NCBI GenBank assembly: GCA_036496285.1
Contig: DASXLI010000100.1
Coordinates: 4,441 to 68,440 of the forward strand
Direction of reading: 5' to 3'
Source: DP-19 sp036496285
GTDB lineage: Bacteria > Desulfobacterota > Binatia > UTPRO1
Length of the DNA: 64,000 nucleotides
The notes under the pieces are model-generated. The model was given only the letters and a program-made list of their open reading frames with translations, made no database searches and was not told the DNA's origin. Below, one piece after another: positions 25,208-32,937 of the stretch (positions are counted from its first letter, which is position 1; each line of letters opens with the position of its first letter). Position numbers and translations under genes: made by a program.

Positions 25208-26317
25208 TCAGGGTGAGACGAGCTCGACCGCGTGGCCGTCCGGATCGTCGACCAGCGCCGCATGCGCGTATCCAAGCGCGCTGTCCGGCAGCGCCACGTC
25301 CTCCGACGCGGGGGCGTAGCCGCCACGGCGCAGCGTTGCCATCGCGACCGCGACGCTCTCGACGGCGAGGATCGTGTGCCAGTGCACGGCATCGTTGACG
25401 CGCGCCTCGGCGGGAAACGGGCGGCCGTCGCGGGGCGCCGTGTATTCGAGGATCTCGACGCCGGGAATCGCGCGAGGCGGGCGGAGCCCGGTGATCCGGA
25501 CGTCGGCGCCCGTGATGCCGGTCAGCCGGGCCTGCTCCGTGCCGACGTTGTGGCTCTCGCCGGCGATCCGCAGCCCGAGCGCGTCGCGGTAGAACGCCAG
25601 GCTCGCCGCGGTCGCTCCGACGCCGATCGCCGTGTGATCGATTCCGAGGAAGAGTCGGCCGGCGGACGCCTGCCAACGCGGATCGCCCTTGCCTGGTGGG
25701 AAGTGGATCAGCTCGAGCGGGTGGCCGTCGGGATCGCGGAAGTAGAAGGCCGCGACCCCGGCGGCGGCGCGGTTCGACCGCGGCAGGATCTGCGGCGCCG
25801 TCGATATCGGCTGGACGTGCGGGCGCACGCGCGCGTACGCCGCGCCCATGTCGCTCACGACGATCGCGACGTGCTGGAACCAGCGGTCGTTGCTGCGCGA
25901 CTCCGTGGGGTACGGACGCCCCTTCGGCGTCACGAACTCGGTCAGCTCGAGCATCTCGGAGCCGAGACGCAGGCGGACCACCCGGGCATGGGCCCCGACG
26001 ACGCCCCACAACCGGTCGTAGGCCGGTCCCGAGAGATCCATCTCGGCGATCCTCTCGAACCCGAGCACGTCGCGGAAGAAGGCGGTCGAGCGCGTGGCGT
26101 CGTTGACCGTCATGCCGATCGCGACGACGCTGCGGGCGTGTGCCGTACCGTCGGTCCCGGGGCTCGACGGCGTCGCGACGAGGGGAGCTGCGTCCTGTTC
26201 CGCCGGGACGCTCCATCCGCCCGCGAGGAGTCCAAGGATGACGATCGCGGCCGCGACCCGGCACGGCGCCCGTCGCACGCTGGTTGTGGGGACGCTCGCG
26301 GCCATGCCCGAGGTCAC
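25208..26317 (-). CDS. exported protein with two VOC (glyoxalase) domains
   Basis: 369 residues with an N-terminal hydrophobic segment (VAAAIVILGLLAGGWS) that is a signal peptide or anchor. Two vicinal-oxygen-chelate domains follow: one from VVAIGMTVNDATRSTAFFRDVLGF to AAFYFRDPDGHPLELIHFP, one from LFLGIDHTAIGVGA to AALVDDPDGHAVELVSP. The DPDGHxxEL ends carry the usual metal-ligand Glu. The reaction is unknown; VOC domains serve isomerases, lyases and dioxygenases. Seven bases separate it from the GMC gene upstream in the same operon, and an 80-base gap precedes the SDR gene. Confidence 0.8.
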   Translation of the reverse strand: MTSGMAASVPTTSVRRAPCRVAAAIVILGLLAGGWSVPAEQDAAPLVATPSSPGTDGTAHARSVVAIGMTVNDATRSTAFFRDVLGFERIAEMDLSGPAYDRLWGVVGAHARVVRLRLGSEMLELTEFVTPKGRPYPTESRSNDRWFQHVAIVVSDMGAAYARVRPHVQPISTAPQILPRSNRAAAGVAAFYFRDPDGHPLELIHFPPGKGDPRWQASAGRLFLGIDHTAIGVGATAASLAFYRDALGLRIAGESHNVGTEQARLTGITGADVRITGLRPPRAIPGVEILEYTAPRDGRPFPAEARVNDAVHWHTILAVESVAVAMATLRRGGYAPASEDVALPDSALGYAHAALVDDPDGHAVELVSP

Positions 26318-26324
26318 GACGGCC

Positions 26325-27869
26325 TCAGCCGAGCCGCTCGCGCAGGTGGTCCCCGACGCGCAGCGCGTTCGCCATGATCGTCAGCGCCGGGTTCACCGCG
26401 CAGCTCGACGGGAAGAAGCTCGCGTCGACGACGTACAGGTTGTCGACCTCGTGTGCCTTGCAGTGGGCGTCGAGTGCCGACGTCTGTGGATCCCGGCCGA
26501 AGCGTACGGTCCCGTTCTGGTGCGCGACGCCGGCGAGCGGAATGCGCGCCGGGATGTAGGCGTTCAGCGGGATCACGTGGTCGTGGCACCCGATGTCCTT
26601 CAGCATGCTCTTCAGCTTCGCGATCAGCCGCTGATGCCCGGTCTCGTTGTTCGGCGTGTACGCGAGCGTGATGCGGCCGGCGCCATCGACGGTGACGCGG
26701 TTCTCGGGATCAGGCAGATCCTCCGACGTGAGCCAGAACGACAGCGTGTGCTGGGCCATCTTCTCGAGCGTCCACCCCGGCGCGATCCGCGGCGCGCCGG
26801 CGCGAAGGATGCTCGCGTCGGTCTTGCCGATCATCGAGATGTGGCCCATTGGATAGTCCCACTCCGCCGACTCGTAGTAGAAGTCGTTGAGGCCCCACGT
26901 CTTCTGGAATCGCGTCGGGTTCTCATCGCGCGAGACCGCGAGCAGCATCGAGTTCAGGTGGCACATGTAGTGCCGTCCGACGACGCCGGAGCCGTTGGCG
27001 AGTCCCTGCGGATGGCGATCGCTGGCCGATCGGAGGAGCAGCGCGGCCGAGTTGATCGCGCCGCACGCGACGACGACGACGTCGGCCGAGTAGGTCTCCG
27101 GCGTGCCGTCGCGAACCACGCGCACCTCGGTCACTTCCCGGCCGGAGGGGCTCGTCACGAGCCGTTCGACGTACGCGCCGGTGAGCAGGCTCACATTGTC
27201 ATGCTCGAGGGCCGGATCGACGCACACCACCTGCGCGTCGGCCTTCGCCTGAACGAGGCACGGAAAGCCGTCGCACGTGTCGCAGCGAATGCACTTGCTC
27301 TTCTGCGGACTACGCTCGTCCCGCATGATGCCGACGGGCATCGGGAACGGCCGGTGGCCGAGACGGGTGAGATCGTCGACGAGCTGCTGGATGCGCGGCT
27401 CGTGGCTGAGCGGCGGATGCAAATATGGTGCGCTCGCGGGAGGCTCCGTGGGGTCGACGCCGCGCATTCCGTGCACCTGGTACAGGTGCTCCGCCTCGGT
27501 GTAGTACGCCTCGAGCTCGGAATACGTGATCGGCCATGCCGGCGACGTGCCGCGGTAGTGACGCACCTCGCCGAAATCGCGCTCGCGCAGCCGAATGAGC
27601 GCGGCACCATAGAATTTCGTATTACCGCCGACGAAGTAGTGCGTGCCGGCGTGGAATTCCTTGCCGTGCTTGTCGAGCCACGCCTCCTTGACGTGGTAGC
27701 GGTTCTCGACGACGACCGCGTGCGAGTCCCAGTTCTCCTTCTCGCGCGGCACGTACGTCCCACGCTCGAGGAGGAGAATCCGCTTGCCGGTCGGTGCGAG
27801 GCGGTGCGCGAGCGTGCCGCCGCCCGCGCCGGTCCCGATGATGATGACGTCGTAGTGACTAGGTGTCAT
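26325..27869 (-). CDS. GMC family FAD-dependent oxidoreductase
   Basis: 514 residues. The FAD-binding fold opens at residue 7 (IIIGTGAGGGTLAHRLA) and the GMC C-terminal signature is complete (NLYVVDASFFPSSCAVNPALTIMANALR) with the paired His/Asn active site. A four-Cys stretch, CIRCDTCDGFPC, near residue 190 resembles the extra Cys cluster of GMC enzymes that oxidise sugars or polyols and pass electrons to a cytochrome subunit. Substrate unknown; the neighbouring glucosidase and SDR favour a carbohydrate. CGGAGGAGCCA precedes ATG 27869, which overlaps the aquaporin stop by four bases. Confidence 0.88.
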   Translation of the reverse strand: MTPSHYDVIIIGTGAGGGTLAHRLAPTGKRILLLERGTYVPREKENWDSHAVVVENRYHVKEAWLDKHGKEFHAGTHYFVGGNTKFYGAALIRLRERDFGEVRHYRGTSPAWPITYSELEAYYTEAEHLYQVHGMRGVDPTEPPASAPYLHPPLSHEPRIQQLVDDLTRLGHRPFPMPVGIMRDERSPQKSKCIRCDTCDGFPCLVQAKADAQVVCVDPALEHDNVSLLTGAYVERLVTSPSGREVTEVRVVRDGTPETYSADVVVVACGAINSAALLLRSASDRHPQGLANGSGVVGRHYMCHLNSMLLAVSRDENPTRFQKTWGLNDFYYESAEWDYPMGHISMIGKTDASILRAGAPRIAPGWTLEKMAQHTLSFWLTSEDLPDPENRVTVDGAGRITLAYTPNNETGHQRLIAKLKSMLKDIGCHDHVIPLNAYIPARIPLAGVAHQNGTVRFGRDPQTSALDAHCKAHEVDNLYVVDASFFPSSCAVNPALTIMANALRVGDHLRERLG

Positions 27870-28660
27870 TGGCTCCTCCGTTCGGCGGGGAACGCGCAGC
27901 GAAAGATGCACGGTTGGTCGTTCGTGTGGTGAAGCTTGGCGCAGAGGACGGATGACGGGCTCGCGCCCGCGTGCAGGTAGCACTCCGCCGCGGCGAGCAT
28001 GCCGAGCGGCGGCGCGACGAGGTAGATCCAGATTGCGTTCCAGAAATGCGCCGGCAGCGCCGACGCCAGCGTGCGCGCCGGATTCATGCTCATGCCCGAG
28101 AGCGGCGCCTCGAACGTGATGTAGAGCGCTACCAGGACCGCGGCGACGGCTGGTGTGAAGCGATTCAGCGCTGGGACGTTCGACACGACGAGCACCGCGG
28201 TCATGAGGCCGAAGGAGATGGCGAGCTCGGCGCCGAATGCGACGCCATTGCCGTACGCTCCCGCGGTCACGACGTAGCGAACGGCCGGATGCGCGAGCGC
28301 GCTCCGGAGAATCGCCGTCGCGACGAGCACGCCGGTAGCGCCGCCGACGAACTGCGCGCCGACGTAGGCCACCGCATCGACGGTCGCGATCTTGCCGAGC
28401 CGATAGAAGGTCAGCGTCATGGCCGGATTGAAGTGGCCGCCGGAGCGCTTCCCCCACGGGGACGTGACCAGCATGAGCCCGGTGAGGCCCATCGCGCTGC
28501 CCATCAGCGCCCGCATCATGAGCGGGTGCGGGACGCGACCGGCCAGCGGCGACTCCGGATGCGCGAGCAGCGTGCCGAAGACGCATGCCGAGAGCATGAA
28601 CGTGCCGAGTCCCGCGGCCTCGATCAGGTATTCCGGCCAGTGCGATATGGCGGCGCGCAT
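27866..28660 (-). CDS. aquaporin (MIP family channel)
   Basis: 264 residues with six hydrophobic helices and both pore boxes intact: GGHFNPAMTL and GMSMNPARTL. It transports water or small neutral solutes such as glycerol across the inner membrane. The C-terminal 40 residues are an extra soluble tail with Cys and His (AECYLHAGASPSSVLCAKLHHTNDQPCIF). Position between a sugar nucleotidyltransferase and a GMC oxidoreductase suggests polyol or substrate uptake. It is unrelated to the broken arsenic-type channel at 20983. Confidence 0.88.
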   Translation of the reverse strand: MRAAISHWPEYLIEAAGLGTFMLSACVFGTLLAHPESPLAGRVPHPLMMRALMGSAMGLTGLMLVTSPWGKRSGGHFNPAMTLTFYRLGKIATVDAVAYVGAQFVGGATGVLVATAILRSALAHPAVRYVVTAGAYGNGVAFGAELAISFGLMTAVLVVSNVPALNRFTPAVAAVLVALYITFEAPLSGMSMNPARTLASALPAHFWNAIWIYLVAPPLGMLAAAECYLHAGASPSSVLCAKLHHTNDQPCIFRCAFPAERRSQ

Positions 28661-28702
28661 TCGCGGGTTCGATGCTGCGTCCTGGCGCGCGGTTACGGCG
28701 CG

Positions 28703-29629
28703 CTACGCGGTCGCGGCGAGCCGGTCACCGCTCCGCCAGGGTGGGGTGCGACCGAGCGTCGCGAGCGTGCGCTCGATCGCGCCGACCGTGCCCCAGTCAC
28801 TCCAGCCGATGCCGCGGGCGCGCACGACGAGCAGGTCTGCGGTCACGTGCGCCAGGACGTCGTGCGAGAAGTTCCATGCGGCGAGATCGGCATAGGTCGT
28901 CCCGAGCGCCGAGCAATCACCGCCGCGGGTCGTGGCCACGGCGAGAGCGGCAACGTCGCGAGGGCGGAGCGCGGTGGCGAGCGCCAGCAGGCGATCGACG
29001 CGGCAGACCATGACGAAGCAGTTCCAGAGCGCCCCCCGCGCGACGACCTGCTCAGCGAGCGCCGGTTGGGGCTTCTCGCAGAACGCGCGGACCGTGAATG
29101 CGTCGGAGCCGACGCGGGTGCCGGGGAGAATGTAGCCGTATCCCGGATCGGCCCACTCGGGGTTGGTGCCGAGGAGCGCGATGCGATCCGGGTCGCGCGC
29201 GACGAGGTCGGCGGCACGGCGCACGTAGCCGCGAAAGGCCGCCGGATCGGCGACGTAGTGATCGCTCGGAAACACGGCGACGGTCGCATCGGGGGCGCGA
29301 CGAGCGAGCGCCAGCAAGGGGAGCAACAGCCCCGGGCCCGTGTCGCGGTTTTGCGGCTGCACGATGACGTTGCGGGCGGGCAGGGGTGATAGCTGTGTCG
29401 ACGCGAGCGGCAGGTGATTGCTGTTCACGACGGCCAGCGTGCGCGCCGCCGGCACGAGCGGCGCGATCCGCGCGAGCGTCTCCTCGAGGAGCGAGCGCTC
29501 ACCGAGGAGGCGGCAGTATTGCTTCGGGATCGGTGCGCCGGTGATCAGGCGCGTGAGGGGCTGGAGCCGGGTGCCGTCGCCGCCGGCGAGCACGAGAGCC
29601 CAGAGAGGCGCGGGTGTCGAGGTCGTCAT
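28703..29629 (-). CDS. sugar nucleotidyltransferase (mannose-1-phosphate guanylyltransferase-like)
   Basis: 308 residues. The NTP-transferase signature LAGGDGTRLQPLT near residue 14 and PKQYC are followed by FPSDHYVAD and FCEKPQ, as in GDP-mannose pyrophosphorylases. It probably makes a nucleotide-activated sugar for glycan or compatible-solute synthesis. It lies 42 bases upstream of the aquaporin and 45 bases downstream of the anti-sigma factor, on the same strand. Confidence 0.85.
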   Translation of the reverse strand: MTTSTPAPLWALVLAGGDGTRLQPLTRLITGAPIPKQYCRLLGERSLLEETLARIAPLVPAARTLAVVNSNHLPLASTQLSPLPARNVIVQPQNRDTGPGLLLPLLALARRAPDATVAVFPSDHYVADPAAFRGYVRRAADLVARDPDRIALLGTNPEWADPGYGYILPGTRVGSDAFTVRAFCEKPQPALAEQVVARGALWNCFVMVCRVDRLLALATALRPRDVAALAVATTRGGDCSALGTTYADLAAWNFSHDVLAHVTADLLVVRARGIGWSDWGTVGAIERTLATLGRTPPWRSGDRLAATA

Positions 29630-29674
29630 GCCGCTTTCGATGCCACGCGCGCGGCGGCGTAGCGGAAGCGCGCG

Positions 29675-29941
29675 TCAGGACCGGCGGCGGGCGGCGGCGA
29701 CGATCGCTTCAACGAGCTCGGCCGGCATCGCGGCCACAGCCGCGTCGTTCTCGCGGGCAGCGTCGCGCGCGAGACGGATCGTATCGCGGTAGCCTCGCAT
29801 GTAGTCGGCGCATGCGACGCACTCCCCCACGTGCGCCTCGAACCGGGTCCGCACGGACCGGTCGAGGGTGCCATCGAGATAGTCGGCGAGGAAATCCACC
29901 ACCTGCCGACAGGTCATCGCCGTCGCATCCATAGCCGTCAT
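29675..29941 (-). CDS. zinc-finger (zf-HC2) anti-sigma factor
   Basis: About 88 residues. MTCRQVVDFLADYLDGTL and the zinc motif FEAHVGECVACADYM (H-x3-C-x2-C) mark an anti-sigma domain of the ZAS/zf-HC2 type. There is no transmembrane segment, so it is a soluble redox- or metal-sensing anti-sigma factor. Start ATG 29941 is chosen; ATGs at 29932 and 29917 are also in frame and no ribosome site decides. It is divergent from the STAS-ECF gene and heads the operon down to 21617, so sigma and anti-sigma are likely a pair controlling that operon. Confidence 0.75.
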   Translation of the reverse strand: MTAMDATAMTCRQVVDFLADYLDGTLDRSVRTRFEAHVGECVACADYMRGYRDTIRLARDAARENDAAVAAMPAELVEAIVAAARRRS

Positions 29942-30156
29942 TGGCGTTTCGATGCCGGGGGGCAGGCACGGATTCCAGCCGGATGACGCGCCTCGTCCTC
30001 GAAATTTCGGAGCCCGTCTTCGTGGCGCCCACGATATTTCGGGGGCTTCGTGGGTTCCGGATTCGCTCATCTCAGCGAACCCGCATGATCCCGCGGAGTT
30101 ACGCCGACCACGATCCGCCGCCGCCGTCGGTACGTCCGTTGCTGTGGTGCACCGGC

Positions 30157-31035
30157 ATGCTCAAGATCACGCACTCCGCATCCACGGATCCGAGCGCAGC
30201 GCGCCTTCATGTCGAAGGACGGATCGTCGGAACGGCCGTCCACGAGCTGGAGCGCGCCGTCGCGACGGTCACCGCCGACACGGCACCGATTCTCGACTTC
30301 GCCGGCGTCTCCTTCATCGATCATGACGGCGCGCGCGCCCTTGCCGCGCTGGTCCGCGACGGCGCTGCCGTCGTCGGATGCTCGCCGTTCGTCGAGGAGA
30401 TGCTGCGGACCGCGCACGTCGCGGGGGTCGACGACGATTCCGAGGACGGCGTCTCGATCGACGACGACGAGCGCCGCCTGATCGTCGCGCTGCGGCGCGG
30501 CGACCCGGGCGCGTTCGAGGAGGTCGTCCGTCTCCACGGCGGCCGCATGCTGGCCGTCGCGCGCCGCATGCTGCGCGTCGAGGAGGACGCGCGCGACGCC
30601 GTCCAGGAGGCGTTCATCTCGGCGTTCAAGGGGCTCGACGGCTTCGCGGGCACGGCGCGCCTCTCGACCTGGTTGCACCGCATCGTGGTGAACGCGGCGC
30701 TCATGCGCCTCCGGCGTCAGCGTCGCAAGCCGGAGGAGTCGATCGATGAGCTCTTGCCGCGGTTCGACGAGAGCGGCGCGTGGGCCGAAAGCGAGACGCC
30801 GCCCGCGACGCCGCTCGATCTGGTCGACCGCGCCGAGACGCGCGTCATCATCCGCGAGTGCATCGATCGGCTGCCGCCCTCGTACCGCGCGATTCTCCTC
30901 CTGCGCGACATCGAGGAGCTCGATACGGACGAGGCCGCGGCGGCGCTCGGTATCAGCGTTCCTGCGGTGAAGACCCGTCTCCATCGCGCGCGCCAAGCGC
31001 TCCGCACGCTCCTCGTGCAGCGCCTCGGCATCTGA
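30157..31035 (+). CDS. STAS domain fused to ECF sigma factor
   Basis: 292 residues. Residues 1-90 form a STAS-like domain (ARLHVEGRIVGTAVHELERAV, ILDFAGVSFIDHDGARALAAL). In bacterial anti-anti-sigma STAS proteins the loop after FID carries a phosphorylatable Ser; here it reads DHD, so control by phosphorylation is unlikely. Residues 117-185 are sigma region 2 (GAFEEVVRLHGGRM, DAVQEAFISAFKGLDGF, STWLHRIVVNAALMRLRR) and 232-284 are region 4 (IDRLPPSYRAILLLRDIEE, ALGISVPAVKTRLHRARQAL). Start 30157 is inferred; the frame is open upstream. Its partner is probably the divergent anti-sigma factor. Its stop is five bases before the NDH-2 gene. Confidence 0.8.
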   Translation: MLKITHSASTDPSAARLHVEGRIVGTAVHELERAVATVTADTAPILDFAGVSFIDHDGARALAALVRDGAAVVGCSPFVEEMLRTAHVAGVDDDSEDGVSIDDDERRLIVALRRGDPGAFEEVVRLHGGRMLAVARRMLRVEEDARDAVQEAFISAFKGLDGFAGTARLSTWLHRIVVNAALMRLRRQRRKPEESIDELLPRFDESGAWAESETPPATPLDLVDRAETRVIIRECIDRLPPSYRAILLLRDIEELDTDEAAAALGISVPAVKTRLHRARQALRTLLVQRLGI

Positions 31036-31040
31036 CCGCC

Positions 31041-32387
31041 ATGAGCGCACGCACCCCAACCCGCATCGTCATCGTGGGCGGCGGCTTCGGCGGCGTCTAC
31101 ACCGCCCTCGAGCTGCAACGCTTGCTCCGTCGCGATCGCGACGTCGAGGTGACGATCGTCAGCCGCGACAACTTCCTGCTCTTCACGCCGATGCTGCACG
31201 AGGTCGCGGCAAGCGACCTCGACGTCACCCACATCGTGAATCCCGTCCGCAAGCTGCTTCCTCGGGTCCGCTTCTTTGACGGCGACGTCACGACGATCGA
31301 CCTGAGGCGGCGCGCGGTCGTCGTGGCGCACGGCGCCGACAGTCACACGCACGACCTTCCGTACGATCATCTCGTGGTCGCGCTCGGGTCGGTGACGAAC
31401 TTCTTCGGGATTCCCGGACTCGAGGAGCGCGCCCTGACGATGAAGTCGCTCGGCGACGCGATCGCGCTCCGCAATCGCATGATCGCGCTGCTCGAGGAGG
31501 CGGATACCGAATGCTGCGCCGCCGCGCGCACCCGGCTCCTCACGTTCGTCGTGGCCGGTGCCGGGTTCGCGGGTCTCGAGACGGTCGCGGCGATGAACGA
31601 CTTCGTACGCGAGGCGGTGCGCTTCTATCCGCGCATCACGCCCGAGATGGTCCGTATGGTGCTCGTCCATCCCGAGGAGGTCGTCCTGCCGGAGCTCTCG
31701 CCGTCGCTCGGCCGCTATGCGCAGCGCAAGCTCGAGGCGCGCGGCGTCGAGGTGCACGGTCGGACGAAGGTGACCGCGATCGCCGACGCCGCGGTCGCCC
31801 TGAGCGACGGCACCATCGTGCCCGCGAGCACCGTCGTCTGGACCGCGGGGACGACGCCGAGCCCGCTGGTCGCGACGTTGCCGTGCAACAGGCAGCGCGG
31901 CCGCATCTGCGTGAACGATCGCCTCCAGGTCGACGGCTGGGCGGGCGTCTGGGCGCTCGGCGATTGCGCGCTCGTGCCGGACGGCGCGACGGGGCGCTTC
32001 CATCCGCCGACCGCGCAGCATGCGATCCGCCAGGGGCGCTGCGCGGCGCGCAACATCGTCGCATCGCTTCGCGGCCAACCGTTGCGTCCGTTCGCGTTCC
32101 GCACGATCGGCCAGTTGGCATCGCTCGGCCGGCGGACGGGGGTCGCGCAGATCCTCGGCGTCAACTTCTCCGGATTCATCGCCTGGTGGCTGTGGCGGAC
32201 GATCTACCTCGCCAAGCTGCCGCGCCTGGAGAAGAAGGTGCGCGTCGCGCTCGACTGGACGCTCGACCTCGTGTTCTCGAAGGACCTCGTCAAGTTCGTG
32301 ACCGCGACGGGTGCGACAGTCTCGCGCCCGACACCCCGGCAGGACGAGGCGTCGTTTCCGTCCGTCACGTCGGCTGCGCCGGTCTGA
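31041..32387 (+). CDS. NADH dehydrogenase type II-like FAD oxidoreductase
   Basis: 448 residues with an FAD fold at the N-terminus (IVIVGGGFGGVYTALEL), TPMLHEVAASDLD, a second NAD(P)H fold (FVVAGAGFAGLETVAAM) and the FAD-closing GVWALGDCALVPD, then HAIRQGRCAARNI. This is the type II (non-pumping) NADH:quinone oxidoreductase family. The C-terminal segment (GFIAWWLWRTIYLAKLPRL) is the amphipathic membrane-docking part. It would feed electrons into quinones. It is linked to the sigma gene upstream and the DoxX gene downstream. Confidence 0.9.
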   Translation: MSARTPTRIVIVGGGFGGVYTALELQRLLRRDRDVEVTIVSRDNFLLFTPMLHEVAASDLDVTHIVNPVRKLLPRVRFFDGDVTTIDLRRRAVVVAHGADSHTHDLPYDHLVVALGSVTNFFGIPGLEERALTMKSLGDAIALRNRMIALLEEADTECCAAARTRLLTFVVAGAGFAGLETVAAMNDFVREAVRFYPRITPEMVRMVLVHPEEVVLPELSPSLGRYAQRKLEARGVEVHGRTKVTAIADAAVALSDGTIVPASTVVWTAGTTPSPLVATLPCNRQRGRICVNDRLQVDGWAGVWALGDCALVPDGATGRFHPPTAQHAIRQGRCAARNIVASLRGQPLRPFAFRTIGQLASLGRRTGVAQILGVNFSGFIAWWLWRTIYLAKLPRLEKKVRVALDWTLDLVFSKDLVKFVTATGATVSRPTPRQDEASFPSVTSAAPV

Positions 32388-32411
32388 ATCCGGCTCGAAA
32401 GGAGAGTCTCC

Positions 32412-32921
32412 GTGGATACCGTCATCGACCTCATGCTCGCGATCCGCCGCCTCGTGCGCGCGATCAGCGACCGTTTGCAGTGGCTGCCGCCGACCCTTGC
32501 CCGCCTCACCGTCGGGTGGATCTTCTTCTGGTCCGGATGGGGGAAGCTGCACAGCCTCGACCGCGTGATCGAGTTCTTCGGCTCGCTCGGCATTCCGCAT
32601 CCCGAGCTGCAGGCGCCGTTCGCCTCCGCCACCGAGCTCGTGTGCGGCGCGCTGATGCTGGCGGGCCTGTTCACGCGCCTCGCGAGCGTGCCGCTCGTGA
32701 TCGTCATGCTGGTCGCGATCGCGACGGCTCAGCGCGAGAACGTGAGCACGCTCGGCGACATCTTCGGGCTGACCGAGTATCTCTACATCACGCTGCTCGT
32801 CTGGCTCGGCGTCGGCGGCGCCGGTCCGCTGTCGCTCGATCACGCCTTGGTGCGCTGGGCGCGACGCGACGAGGTCCGCCACGTGCCGACCATCGCGTCG
32901 TTGGCCACGACGGCGCGTTGA
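32412..32921 (+). CDS. DoxX family membrane protein
   Basis: 169 residues from GTG 32412 with AGGAGAG upstream. Four hydrophobic segments (LTVGWIFFWSGWGKLHSL, ELVCGALMLAGLFTRL, VPLVIVMLVAIATA, YLYITLLVWLGVGGAGPLSLDHAL) match the DoxX/SURF4-like family. Such proteins often accompany quinone-linked oxidoreductases, as here behind an NDH-2-like enzyme. Molecular function is not established for most members. Confidence 0.85.
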   Translation: MDTVIDLMLAIRRLVRAISDRLQWLPPTLARLTVGWIFFWSGWGKLHSLDRVIEFFGSLGIPHPELQAPFASATELVCGALMLAGLFTRLASVPLVIVMLVAIATAQRENVSTLGDIFGLTEYLYITLLVWLGVGGAGPLSLDHALVRWARRDEVRHVPTIASLATTAR

Positions 32922-32937
32922 CCGCGTTGCGGCATCC

